From contig UBWZ01000002.1 in assembly GCA_900469345.1 (NCBI GenBank), positions 1 to 64,000 on the forward strand: a stretch of 64,000 nucleotides of DNA. The letters are read 5' to 3'. Under the pieces are notes generated by a model. The model saw nothing but the letters and a program-made list of their open reading frames with translations. It did not search any database and had not been told where the DNA came from. Shown here in pieces: positions 46,457 to 54,742 of this stretch (positions are counted from its first letter, which is position 1; the number at the start of each line of letters is the position of its first letter). The position numbers and the translations under genes are program-made. The DNA is from Hyphomicrobiales bacterium. Lineage in GTDB: Bacteria; Pseudomonadota; Alphaproteobacteria; Rhizobiales; Rhizobiaceae.

Positions 46457-47449
46457 GTGACATCTGCCCAGACGCCTGATACTGCCGGGAAACTGCCCCG
46501 CATAGCACTGATCGACACGCTGCGCGGCGTCGCCCTCATCGCCATGGCGACCTACCATTTCACCTGGGATCTGGAGTTCTTCGGCTATCTGGATCCGGGC
46601 ACGGCGACCCACGGTTTCTTCCGGATCTATGCCCGCTCGATCGCCAGCAGCTTCCTGTTCCTGGCCGGCGTCAGCTTGGTGCTCGCCCATGGACCAGTCA
46701 TTCGCTGGCGCTCCTTCTGGAAGCGTTTCGCGACCGTGGCCGGCGCGGCCGCCGCAATCAGCATCGCGACGCTGATCGCCTTCCCCACGGAGTGGATCTA
46801 TTTCGGCATCCTCCACAACATCGCCGTGTCCAGCCTGATCGGCCTCGCCTTCCTGCGCATGCCGGCCTTTGTGGCCGCCCTCGCCTCGATTGCGATCGTG
46901 GCCGCCATGGTCGTCGACAATAGCTGGATGCCCGGGCTACTCGACTCGTCGCTGTTCAACTCAAGAGCACTGAGCTGGATCGGGTTTGCCGAACTCCCGC
47001 CGCGGTCGAACGATTACGTGCCGCTGTTTCCCTGGATCGCCGCGCTCCTTGCCGGCATCGCATTGACGCGCCTCGCTCAACGAAGGGGATGGTTGAACCG
47101 GCTGGCTACGGTCCAGACCACGCAGAACCTGCTGTCGAAGGCCGGCCGCCACAGCCTGATCATCTATCTGCTGCACCAGCCGATCCTGATCGGCCTCGTC
47201 TATCTGTTTTCGCTGGTTCACCCCGCCCCGCCGCCCGACCCGCGCCAGGGCTACGTCGGGAGCTGCCAGGTCAGCTGTGAGAACAGCGGCGGCGAGCAGG
47301 CCATCTGCCAGCGCTTTTGCGGATGTACCGCCGACCGGCTTATCACCCAGCAGCTGATGACGCCATTGCAGCAGGGCAGCGTCCAGCCGCAGGACCAGCG
47401 GATCCAGGCAATCGCGGAAGAATGCTCGATCGGCTCGCAGCTGCCCTAA
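46457..47449 (+). CDS. DUF1624 / heparan-alpha-glucosaminide acetyltransferase-like membrane protein with Cys-rich tail
   Basis: A 330-residue polytopic membrane protein starting at GTG 46457. The N-terminal IALIDTLRGVALIAMATYHF matches the catalytic-domain start of the family, and SLIIYLLHQPILIGLVYLF near residue 235 is also typical. After the last helix there is a tail (about 262-330) with six Cys: C-x3-C, nine residues later C-x3-C-x-C, and one more near the end. Acetylation of periplasmic glycan by analogy is inference. Only the membrane core is recognised; the tail is unexplained. Confidence 0.85.
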   Translation: MTSAQTPDTAGKLPRIALIDTLRGVALIAMATYHFTWDLEFFGYLDPGTATHGFFRIYARSIASSFLFLAGVSLVLAHGPVIRWRSFWKRFATVAGAAAAISIATLIAFPTEWIYFGILHNIAVSSLIGLAFLRMPAFVAALASIAIVAAMVVDNSWMPGLLDSSLFNSRALSWIGFAELPPRSNDYVPLFPWIAALLAGIALTRLAQRRGWLNRLATVQTTQNLLSKAGRHSLIIYLLHQPILIGLVYLFSLVHPAPPPDPRQGYVGSCQVSCENSGGEQAICQRFCGCTADRLITQQLMTPLQQGSVQPQDQRIQAIAEECSIGSQLP

Positions 47450-47468
47450 GGGCAGCCGTGCCGAAAGA

Positions 47469-47855
47469 TCAGGTGCCGACGCCGATTTCTGCAAGCCGTG
47501 TCAGGCAGGCCTCCTCGGCGTGATTCAGCTCGGCCAGCGTCTCGTCGATATCCTTGCGCTTCTGGCGCAGTTCGTCTCGCTTTTCGTCGATCCGCTTCAT
47601 CATCAGCTTCAACTGCCCGAGTTCGCCGGGCGGTTCCTTGTAGACATTGACGATTTCGCGAATTTCCGAGATGGTGAATCCGATGCGGCGACCGCGCAGG
47701 ATTTCCTGCAGCAGGCGGCGATCCGCCGAACGGAACAACCGGGTGCGACCGCGACGCTCGGGATGGAGCAGACCCTCATCCTCGTAGAAGCGCAGGGTCC
47801 GTGTCGAGACCCCGAATTCGCGCGTCAGTTCCGTTATGCTATAATATCTGTTCAC
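47469..47855 (-). CDS. MerR family transcriptional regulator (LiuR-like)
   Basis: A 128-residue regulator starting at GTG 47855. The N-terminal winged helix-turn-helix reads YYSITELTREFGVSTRTLRF with YEDEGLLHPERRGRTRLF, typical of MerR proteins. A coiled-coil dimerisation helix (about 75-120, MMKRIDEKRDELRQKRKDID) follows. No metal-binding Cys set is seen; the single Cys is near the C-terminus. The form resembles LiuR, which controls branched-chain amino-acid catabolism; no liu gene is in the window. A near-perfect operator lies just upstream. Confidence 0.88.
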   Translation of the reverse strand: MNRYYSITELTREFGVSTRTLRFYEDEGLLHPERRGRTRLFRSADRRLLQEILRGRRIGFTISEIREIVNVYKEPPGELGQLKLMMKRIDEKRDELRQKRKDIDETLAELNHAEEACLTRLAEIGVGT

Positions 47856-47886
47856 CAGCCATCCCTGTCGTCTAGCCGGCAAGAAT

Positions 47887-47912
47887 AATTGACTTTTACG
47901 TAACAGTCAATT
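47887..47912. promoter_or_regulatory. 26-bp near-perfect palindromic operator upstream of the merR gene
   Basis: AATTGACT (47887-47894) and AGTCAATT (47905-47912) flank TTACGTAA (47896-47903), itself a palindrome. Only the pair 47895/47904 breaks symmetry. It lies 31 bases before the GTG start of the MerR gene. The TTACGTAA core recalls described LiuR sites. Autoregulation is inferred. Confidence 0.75.
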
Positions 47913-47927
47913 TTCCGCATGGCAGCG

Positions 47928-49346
47928 CTATCTGATCGCGAACCACCATGTCGCCAGGCCAAGAAATGAGAAGAACCCGGTGACGTCGGTTACCGTGGTC
48001 ACGAACACGGTCGAGGCGACCGCCGGATCGGCACCGAACTTGTCGAGCAGCAATGGTATCATGATGCCGGCGATGGCGGCGGCGATCATGTTGATGAGCA
48101 TGGCCGTGGCGATGATGCCGCCGATGTTGACGTCCTCGAACCAGAGGCCGGCAACGACGCCGATCAGGATCCCGAACAGCACCCCGTTCAGCAGACCGAC
48201 GCCGCTTTCGCGCCGGATGATGCGCCATGCGTTATGGATGCTGAGGCTGCGTGTTGCGAGCGCCCTGACAGTCACGGTCATCGTCTGCGAGGCGGCGTTG
48301 CCGCCCATGCCGGCAACGATCGGCATCAGCACGGCCAGCGCGACGATCTGCTCGATGGTCGCATCGAACAGGCCGATCACCGATGCCGCCAGGAAGGCGG
48401 TCAGCAGGTTGACGAGCAGCCATGGCACGCGGGATCGCGAGGTGTCGAGCACGCTGTCCGAAAGCTCTTCGTCGCCCACGCCGCCGAGCCGCATGATGTC
48501 TTCTTCGGCCTCTTCCTGAATGACGTCGACAACGTCGTCGATGGTGAGCACCCCGACAAGCCTGCCGTTCTCGTCCACCACCGCAGCCGAGAGAAGGTCG
48601 TACTGTTCGAACAGCTGTGCGGCCTCTTCCTGATCCATGCTGGCGGGAACAGGATAGTTCGTCTCGCGCATGATGGTCTCGATCTTCACCTGCCGCTTGC
48701 TGCGCAGGACCTGGTCGAGGTCGAGCACGCCGAGCAGCTTGAAGGTTGGGTCGATCACGAAAATCTGGGTGAACCGCTCCGGAAGGTCTTCCGCCTCGCG
48801 CAGGTAGTCGATCGTCTGGCCGACCGACCAGAACGGCGGCGCGGCGACGAATTCCGTCTGCATGCGCCGTCCGGCCGAGCTCTCCGGATAGTCGAGCGCC
48901 CGCCGAAGCCGGACGCGTTCGGTGAACGGCAGTTGCGCGAGGATCTCCTCGCGGTCCTCCTGATTGAGATCCTCGAGAATGTAGACGGCATCGTCCGAAT
49001 CGAGGTCGCCGATGGCCGCCGCAATCTGCGCATTCGGCATTTGGTCGACGATATCGAGGCGGATCGTTTCATCGACCTCCGTCAAAACCGTCAGGTCGAA
49101 GTCCTTGCCGAGCAACCGGACCAGCGCGTGACGCTGTTCGGTCTGAAGCGATTCGAGGAGATCACCGATTTCCGATTCGTGCAGGCTGGCAACGTGCTGT
49201 CGTAGGAAAAGCACGTCGCGATCGGCGATGGCGGCTCCCACACGCGTCAGAAACTCGCCGCGGATATCGCCATCCTCGGTATAGATATCGGTGTTCTCGT
49301 CTTCGGGTCTGGTGCGAAGGCGAAGGTCTTCACCGGTTTCGCTCAT
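47928..49346 (-). CDS. mgtE: Magnesium transporter MgtE
   Basis: A 472-residue Mg2+ channel. The cytoplasmic N-domain (about 20-145, superhelical; ESEIGDLLESLQTEQRHALV, DDAVYILEDLNQEDREEIL) precedes two CBS domains (about 155-285; PFWSVGQTIDYLREAE, VVDENGRLVGVLTIDDVVDV) that sense Mg2+. Five membrane helices follow (from about 310), including PIVAGMGGNAASQTMTVTVR, the pore signature, and VNIGGIIATAMLINMIAAAI. ATG 49346 (SETGEDLRLRTRPE) is a better start than codons further upstream. Confidence 0.94.
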   Translation of the reverse strand: MSETGEDLRLRTRPEDENTDIYTEDGDIRGEFLTRVGAAIADRDVLFLRQHVASLHESEIGDLLESLQTEQRHALVRLLGKDFDLTVLTEVDETIRLDIVDQMPNAQIAAAIGDLDSDDAVYILEDLNQEDREEILAQLPFTERVRLRRALDYPESSAGRRMQTEFVAAPPFWSVGQTIDYLREAEDLPERFTQIFVIDPTFKLLGVLDLDQVLRSKRQVKIETIMRETNYPVPASMDQEEAAQLFEQYDLLSAAVVDENGRLVGVLTIDDVVDVIQEEAEEDIMRLGGVGDEELSDSVLDTSRSRVPWLLVNLLTAFLAASVIGLFDATIEQIVALAVLMPIVAGMGGNAASQTMTVTVRALATRSLSIHNAWRIIRRESGVGLLNGVLFGILIGVVAGLWFEDVNIGGIIATAMLINMIAAAIAGIMIPLLLDKFGADPAVASTVFVTTVTDVTGFFSFLGLATWWFAIR

Positions 49347-49551
49347 CAAGGCCTCGCTGATCGCTTCTAGATGACGGCATGGTAGCGAAAACCGACTTCC
49401 GCCAATCGGATAGCAGCCCGTAACGAAGACATTCACGCCGCTGTTGCGGTGCTAGAGCAATTGTCCCCGGCGGTCCAGTGTAGGGATTGCGCTCAGCTCT
49501 GCGGCGCGGAAATCAGGTGGCTGCTGTCCGGCAAAATGATAGAGGAAGAGC

Positions 49552-50052
49552 ATGAACATTCTCCTCTACCCGCATCCGGGACTGTCCAGTCCCTGTCAGC
49601 CGGTCACGCACTTTGACGAAGACCTCCGACGCTTTGCCGCCGATCTTCTGGAAGCCATGCGTGCCGCGCCCGGCGTCGGCATCACGGCCGCCCATGTGGG
49701 CAGCTTCATCCGTCTCTTCATCCTCGAACTGCCCGAATGGAAACAGCCGCGATTTTACGTCAATCCTGTGGTGGTGCACGCGTCCGCAAACACCATCCGT
49801 CATGTCGAGGGCAGCGTTTCCATGCCGGGCGCCACGGAAGAGGTAGAGCGCCCGCGGCAGGTGCGCGTGTCCTTTCAGGACCTGCACGGCAATCCTCTCG
49901 AGGAAGAAGCAGATGGCTTCCATGCCGTCTGCATCCAGCACGAGGTCGACCAGCTAGACGGCATATTCTGGGTGCGGCGCCTCTCGAGGCTGAAACGAGA
50001 CCGATTGTTGCGGCGTTGGGAGAAGGAGCAGCTGCGCGCCCACTCCCGCTGA
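49552..50052 (+). CDS. Peptide deformylase homologue lacking two metal ligands
   Basis: A 166-residue member of the peptide deformylase family. Motif 1 reads GVGITAAHVG (usually GxGxAAxQ). Motif 2 reads EGSVS instead of EGCLS, so the metal-binding Cys is Ser. Motif 3 reads QHEVDQLDG instead of HExDH, so the second His ligand is Gln; the catalytic Glu is kept. Two of three metal ligands are therefore missing and normal deformylation is unlikely. The genome should contain a standard def elsewhere. A good AGAGGAAG precedes ATG 49552. Confidence 0.88.
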   Translation: MNILLYPHPGLSSPCQPVTHFDEDLRRFAADLLEAMRAAPGVGITAAHVGSFIRLFILELPEWKQPRFYVNPVVVHASANTIRHVEGSVSMPGATEEVERPRQVRVSFQDLHGNPLEEEADGFHAVCIQHEVDQLDGIFWVRRLSRLKRDRLLRRWEKEQLRAHSR

Positions 50053-50195
50053 TGCCGTGTTGGCGCCCCGCCCTGCCGCTTTCTTGGTCGGCCACGGAAC
50101 CGCAACCATACCACTTGGGTTCTAGGATCACCCCTCGGCGGGGTCGTCTGAATGTCTCGCGACCCGCAAGCCGACAATGACCATAGGAGAGCACC

Positions 50196-50675
50196 ATGAC
50201 GGCCAAGAAGGGCGCTGACGATATCTCTCGCGAGGAAGACTTTCGCGACTACGATACCCAGAACATCGACCAGGGTTGGCCCTATGCCGACCAGGCTGGC
50301 GAAGGATCCGATCCCGCCGAAAACGGCGCCTCCGGTGCACGCGGACGCGATAGCGGCTTTACGATCGATGAGGCCGAAGCGGATGGACAGGAACCCGACC
50401 AGAAGCTGAGTGACAAGCCCGGTACCGTCGGCCTCGAGGATTCGGATGATCTGGAAGAGCGGATCAACGACACCCTGGAAGAAATGGACACGGTCGAAAT
50501 GGAGTTGATCGACATTCATGTCGATGGCGGACACGTGACGATTGAGGGCATGGTCGACGAAGCCGATACCTCCAGATTGATAACCCGCCGCATCCAGGCG
50601 ATGGCGGGCGTCCGCAAGGTAACGAACCGTTTGACCCTTGCCGGCGTCGACAGCCGCGTGCCTGATGAGGACTAG
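50196..50675 (+). CDS. BON domain protein
   Basis: A 159-residue protein with an acidic, probably disordered N-terminal half (EDFRDYDTQNIDQGWPYADQ) and a BON domain at about 83-150 (DLEERINDTLEEMD, ELIDIHVDGGHVTIEGMVDE, RRIQAMAGVRKVTNRL). No signal peptide is visible, so it may be cytoplasmic despite the BON domain's usual association with envelopes. It converges on the OsmC gene with a four-base overlap. Confidence 0.85.
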   Translation: MTAKKGADDISREEDFRDYDTQNIDQGWPYADQAGEGSDPAENGASGARGRDSGFTIDEAEADGQEPDQKLSDKPGTVGLEDSDDLEERINDTLEEMDTVEMELIDIHVDGGHVTIEGMVDEADTSRLITRRIQAMAGVRKVTNRLTLAGVDSRVPDED

Positions 50676-51097
50676 GCGAGCTTCACGCTGATATCCGGCA
50701 GGGATTTCAGCGTGTTGCTGACCGTACAGATCTCCTCGGCCAGTGCCGCGATCTGACGCTTTTCACCCTCCACGAGATCGCCCTCAATGGCGATCTCGAC
50801 GTTTATGCGCAGGATGCGGAACGGCTCCTCGGCGTTTTTTTCGCCGGTGACACGGACTGTCGCCGTCTCGAAGCGGTCGACCAGGCCGAGCCGGCTCGCA
50901 GCAATTCTTGTGCTGACGCCAAGACACCCCGCAAGCGACGAAAACAACAGGTCAAGCGGGTCGAACCCGGGCAGCGATGCCGAGGCTGACAGCTCAAGCG
51001 TGCCGCCGGTTTCGCTGACGATCCTCACATGGCCGAACCGCTCGATCGAAGCCCGGGCACCGATGGCACGCTGCTTGATGCGAAGTCCGGATGTCAT
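50672..51097 (-). CDS. OsmC family protein
   Basis: A 141-residue protein of the OsmC/Ohr fold. The two redox Cys of the family are in place: [17 protein letters not shown] (about residue 58) and [12 protein letters not shown] (about residue 124). Such proteins reduce organic hydroperoxides. ATG 51097 shares ATGA with the lipB stop, so the gene is coupled to lipB. That suggests a link to lipoyl groups; Ohr-type enzymes use lipoylated partners as reductant, which is established for Ohr but inferred here. Confidence 0.88.
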   Translation of the reverse strand: MTSGLRIKQRAIGARASIERFGHVRIVSETGGTLELSASASLPGFDPLDLLFSSLAGCLGVSTRIAASRLGLVDRFETATVRVTGEKNAEEPFRILRINVEIAIEGDLVEGEKRQIAALAEEICTVSNTLKSLPDISVKLA

Positions 51098-51828
51098 CGC
51101 GACCCTTCGATACTCTCGTTCAGGCTTGACCCGAAGATCTCCCCGAAGGCTTCTCTCAGCCGCATGTCGACATCGTACATTTCCACCGGCAGGCCGAGAT
51201 CGACGAGGCTGGTGACCCCGTAGGCGGAGATCCCGCAGGGAACGATGCCGGCAAAGTGGGAAAGGTCGGGTTCGACGTTGATCGACAGGCCATGAAAGCT
51301 CACCCATTTCCGCAGCCTGATCCCGAGCGCTGCGATCTTGTCTTCGGCCATGGATCCGTCCGGCAGCAGCGGCTTGTCCGGCCGCCTGACCCAGACGCCG
51401 ACGCGGTCCTCGCGTCGTTCGCCCCGGACATTCATCATGTCGAGCGTGCGGATCACCAGTTGCTCGAGCGCCGCCACGAAGGCGCGCACATCCTGGCGGC
51501 GGCGTTTCAGGTCGAGCATTACATAGGCGACCCGCTGGCCCGGGCCGTGATAGGTATATTCGCCGCCTCGACCTGTCGAAAACACCGGAAAGCGGTCCGG
51601 CTCGATGAGGTCGGCGACATTGGCGCTGGTCCCGGCCGTATAGATCGGCGGGTGCTCGACCAGCCAGACGAGTTCGTCCGCCTTCCCGTCGGCGATTGCG
51701 GCGACTTCGCGCTCCATCTCGGCCACCGCATCCTCATAGGCGACGAGCCCGTCGGAGATTCGCCAGCGCACCGGCGGAGCGCCCGCCTGCGCAAGCATCG
51801 AGTGGTCGAGATCGGTACGTGTCAGCAT
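51094..51828 (-). CDS. lipB: Octanoyl-[ACP]:protein N-octanoyltransferase
   Basis: This 244-residue enzyme moves octanoate from ACP to lipoyl domains, the first step of lipoate synthesis. Signatures are [34 protein letters not shown] and the catalytic Lys/Cys pair in [18 protein letters not shown] and [14 protein letters not shown] 51828 gives the usual start ([11 protein letters not shown]); 12 more open codons upstream lack support. It is followed by, and overlaps, osmC. Lipoylation is needed for gcvH at the right end of the window. Confidence 0.96.
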   Translation of the reverse strand: MLTRTDLDHSMLAQAGAPPVRWRISDGLVAYEDAVAEMEREVAAIADGKADELVWLVEHPPIYTAGTSANVADLIEPDRFPVFSTGRGGEYTYHGPGQRVAYVMLDLKRRRQDVRAFVAALEQLVIRTLDMMNVRGERREDRVGVWVRRPDKPLLPDGSMAEDKIAALGIRLRKWVSFHGLSINVEPDLSHFAGIVPCGISAYGVTSLVDLGLPVEMYDVDMRLREAFGEIFGSSLNESIEGSR

Positions 51829-52009
51829 GATGGTTCTTCTTGCAAAATTGCCGTCAGGCGGCAAGCGAGGCGTACGGTTTCGATCCCGAATATAAGGCGC
51901 GGCGGTTCATTTTGCACCGCGGTCAAAAATCTGTCACGGCGCCCTTGTGTACCCCAAATCCTTTTGCTACATGCTGCCCCGCCGGCGCAAGTCGGCATCT
52001 ACCACGGAT

Positions 52010-52094
52010 GCGGTCGTGGCGGAATTGGTAGACGCGCAGCGTTGAGGTCGCTGTGTCGCAAGACGTGGAAGTTCGAGTCTTCTCGACCGCACCA
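52010..52094 (+). tRNA. tRNA-Leu (anticodon GAG)
   Basis: An 85-nt tRNA with 7-bp acceptor stem GCGGTCG/CGACCGC, discriminator A and encoded CCA (52092-52094). The anticodon stem CAGCG/CGCTG encloses loop TTGAGGT, anticodon GAG. A long variable arm fits class II. A terminator follows at once. Confidence 0.95.
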
Positions 52095-52098
52095 AATC

Positions 52099-52124
52099 AA
52101 CCCGGCTTCGGCCGGGTTTTTTCT
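52099..52124 (+). terminator. Intrinsic terminator after tRNA-Leu
   Basis: AACCCGGC and GCCGGGTT pair around a TTCG tetraloop and are followed by TTTT, five bases after the CCA end of the tRNA. Confidence 0.92.
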
Positions 52125-52209
52125 TGCCTGGACGGTTCCGGCCGTCTCGTGCCTTGAAGCGCTTTCGTCACTCTGCTCTAAAGCGGTCGTCTTTCGCAAA
52201 GCTGCAATC

Positions 52210-53127
52210 ATGTCCCTGCCTGAACACGACAATCCGCTGAAGGGCATGGCCATCATGGCCGGCTGCATGATCGTCTTGCCGGTGATGGATGCGATCGCCA
52301 AGTACATGGCGACCTTCGAGGCCATGTCGCCCGCCCAGGTCACCTTCTATCGCTTCTTCTTCCAGTTCGTCTGCCTGCTGCCGCTGACGCTCGTCTTGGG
52401 TCGGCAGATGTTGCATGCCAGGCGTCCCTGGATGAACCTCCTGCGCGGCGCGATCCATGCGGCGGCCAGCCTGATGTTCTTTGCGGCGGTCAAATACATG
52501 CCGCTCGCCGACGTCTTCGCCATCTATTTCGTCGAACCCTTTATGCTGACCATGATGTCGGCGCTGTTCCTGGGCGACAAGGTCGGCTGGCGCCGCTGGC
52601 TGGCGATCGTGGTGGGCTTCGGCGGTGCGATGATCGTCATCCAGCCGAGCTATGCGATCTTCGGCTGGACGGCGCTCCTGCCCGTGGTCTGTGCCTTCCT
52701 CTATACCCTCTACCTTTTCCTCAACCGCGCCATTGGCAATGCCGATTCGCCGCTGCTCATGCAGGTCATGGCCGGGCTGGGCGGAACGGTTTTCATGGGC
52801 GGTGCGCTCGCCGCGGGGCACGGCTTCGCGCTGCCAGATTTCGTCCCCTCCCTGCCCGCTTCGACGACGGGCCTCATGCTCCTCGTCATCCTTGGCTCGA
52901 TCTCGGGCTACATGCATCTTCTCGTCGTGCGCGCCTTCCGCATGGCGCCGCTGTCGCTTCTCGCACCCTTCCAGTATTTTGAGATCATTTCCGCCACGGT
53001 GCTGGGCTATGCCCTGTTCGGCGACTTCCCGACGGCGTCCAAATGGCTGGGTATCGCCATCATCGTTGCCTCCGGCCTCTTCATCATCTGGCGGGAGCGT
53101 GTCAGAGCGGGGCGCCAGCCGACCTGA
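52210..53127 (+). CDS. DMT superfamily (EamA) transporter
   Basis: A 305-residue membrane protein with ten predicted helices in two EamA repeats (about 10-135 and 150-290). The first includes MAGCMIVLPVMDAIAKYMAT and MLTMMSALFLGDKVGWRRWL; the second SLLAPFQYFEIISATVLGYA with LFGDFPTASKWLGIAIIVAS. These loops with Gly-Asp after helix 4 and helix 9 are typical. Substrate unknown; amino-acid or metabolite export is common. ATG 52210 is the first start after tRNA-Leu; the long open frame reaching back over the tRNA is not coding. Confidence 0.88.
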   Translation: MSLPEHDNPLKGMAIMAGCMIVLPVMDAIAKYMATFEAMSPAQVTFYRFFFQFVCLLPLTLVLGRQMLHARRPWMNLLRGAIHAAASLMFFAAVKYMPLADVFAIYFVEPFMLTMMSALFLGDKVGWRRWLAIVVGFGGAMIVIQPSYAIFGWTALLPVVCAFLYTLYLFLNRAIGNADSPLLMQVMAGLGGTVFMGGALAAGHGFALPDFVPSLPASTTGLMLLVILGSISGYMHLLVVRAFRMAPLSLLAPFQYFEIISATVLGYALFGDFPTASKWLGIAIIVASGLFIIWRERVRAGRQPT

Positions 53128-53209
53128 CTTGGGACAACGCGCGTATTCGTTAACCGACCCCCATTGTCTTATCATCAACACCTGAACCATAAGCTCCCTA
53201 TCCAGTTTC

Positions 53210-53938
53210 ATGACGAAACGGATAGCGAAGATGAGCGAACACCACTTCCCTTTTCCGGCATGCGTGACCGCCGGCAAAGGCCGCATCGAAGCCCATGATC
53301 TGGCTCTCCTTCGCAAGCACACGTTCGCGTCGGGTATCGCATCGCGCGAGGACGCTCACACACTGGTCGCGCTCCACCGCCGCTGCCCGCACCATTGTCC
53401 CGAATGGGAGGATTTCTTCACCGAGTCGTTGGCAGCCTATGTCGTGTTTCATGAAGAGCCGTTCGGCGCCGTGGACGAGTGCAAGGCGTCCTGGCTGATC
53501 AGCCTTTGCGCCGAAAACGGCGCCATCGTCAGCGCCCTGGAACTCTCCGCCATCCTGCACGTCATGGACCTGTCGGCCCGCACCTGCGACAGTCTGCGGG
53601 CGTTGGTCCTGGATCAGGTCCGCTGGTCGCTTTTGCCGGACTCCCGCTGCGCCCACGCGGATGGCCGGCCGGCGGCCCCGGCCGTGACCGCCTACGATCT
53701 CGACTTGATCTGGCGGGTGCTCGCCTCGGGCGTGGACGAAGGCCACCTGACCCTGTCGCCGCCCGAGGCGCTGGTGCTCAACGAAATTGACCGCCTGACC
53801 GACCCTGGGCAAAACCACCCGCTCTGGAACCAGATGCTGGCGCAGATCGTCACGCTGCAGCGCCCCGGTGACGAACTGCGCGCGATCCGCAACGCGATGG
53901 CCGCGGACAGCCTTTCGGCCAGCGATTTCGCGGCCTGA
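53210..53938 (+). CDS. Conserved-looking protein of unknown function
   Basis: A 242-residue soluble protein. The N-terminal part is His/Cys-rich (ALHRRCPHHCPEWEDFF, and DECKASWLISLCAENG), which might bind a metal. The remainder is helical with several acidic patches (LDLIWRVLASGVDEG, SPPEALVLNEIDRLTDP). No domain is recognised. The start could be ATG 53210 or ATG 53231; neither has a strong ribosome-binding site. It precedes a GNAT gene by 72 bases on the same strand. Confidence 0.68.
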   Translation: MTKRIAKMSEHHFPFPACVTAGKGRIEAHDLALLRKHTFASGIASREDAHTLVALHRRCPHHCPEWEDFFTESLAAYVVFHEEPFGAVDECKASWLISLCAENGAIVSALELSAILHVMDLSARTCDSLRALVLDQVRWSLLPDSRCAHADGRPAAPAVTAYDLDLIWRVLASGVDEGHLTLSPPEALVLNEIDRLTDPGQNHPLWNQMLAQIVTLQRPGDELRAIRNAMAADSLSASDFAA

Positions 53939-54010
53939 CCTTAGAGATGCCGGTCGGCCAATTTGCGGACCGGATCTTGACATTGGCGCTGCCAAAAGCT
54001 GCAACACAGC

Positions 54011-54631
54011 ATGGACAATCACCCTCTCCTGACCGACGGCTATTTCAGCATTCCTCCCGGCAAGATCGCCACCATAGTGACGAGCCTGCAGATGATGGCG
54101 CCCCCGCCAGCCAAAGCCAAAGACAGCGGGCAAGCCGGCACCGACCTCACGGTCGCGCGCTGGCTCTCTCCCGACCTTGTTGAATACAGAAAGCTCTTCC
54201 GGGCCGTCGGCAAGGACTGGCTTTGGGTTTCTCGCCTGACAATGACGGATGGCGAGCTCTCGGCAATCATCCACCACCCCCGAGTCGCGGTGTATGTGCT
54301 TCGCCAGGGAGACAACACGCTCGGTCTTCTCGAACTCGACTTTCGCCGGGAGGGAGAATGCGAGCTTGCCTTTTTCGGCCTTGTGCCGGACGCGATCGGC
54401 AAGGGTGCGGGGCGGATGCTGATGAACCATGCGGTCGAGACGGCATGGGCTGCGCCGATCAGGCGTTTCTGGGTCCATACCTGCCATCTGGATTCACCCC
54501 AGGCGCTGGCCTTCTACCAGCGCTCCGGCTTCCAACCCTACGCGACGCTCGTCGAGGTCCTCGACGACCCGCGGCAAACCGGAGTCCTTCCGCGGGATGC
54601 CGCACCGCATGTCCCGGTCATCGAAGCCTAG
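54011..54631 (+). CDS. GNAT family N-acetyltransferase
   Basis: A 206-residue acetyltransferase. The N-terminal 45 residues are an extension of unknown role. The GNAT core follows: TLGLLELDFRREGECELAFF (strands 3-4), the acetyl-CoA pyrophosphate loop PDAIGKGAGRMLMNHAVE (motif A) and SPQALAFYQRSGFQPYATL (motif B). The acceptor is not predictable. Operon membership with the unknown gene upstream is possible. Confidence 0.88.
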   Translation: MDNHPLLTDGYFSIPPGKIATIVTSLQMMAPPPAKAKDSGQAGTDLTVARWLSPDLVEYRKLFRAVGKDWLWVSRLTMTDGELSAIIHHPRVAVYVLRQGDNTLGLLELDFRREGECELAFFGLVPDAIGKGAGRMLMNHAVETAWAAPIRRFWVHTCHLDSPQALAFYQRSGFQPYATLVEVLDDPRQTGVLPRDAAPHVPVIEA

Positions 54632-54742
54632 CGTCTTGCCGTTGTCATCTCCGTGACGCGGATTAGGCGCGTTCTGGCTTGAGCCCCGGCGTCCCTCCGT
54701 GCGAATGTCCCCCAGAATCGAAATACATCAGGGAGAAATGCC

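Noticed and set aside
51256..52209. Upstream extension of the DMT transporter frame
   Set aside because: It would run through antisense lipB and straight across tRNA-Leu; the transporter starts at 52210.
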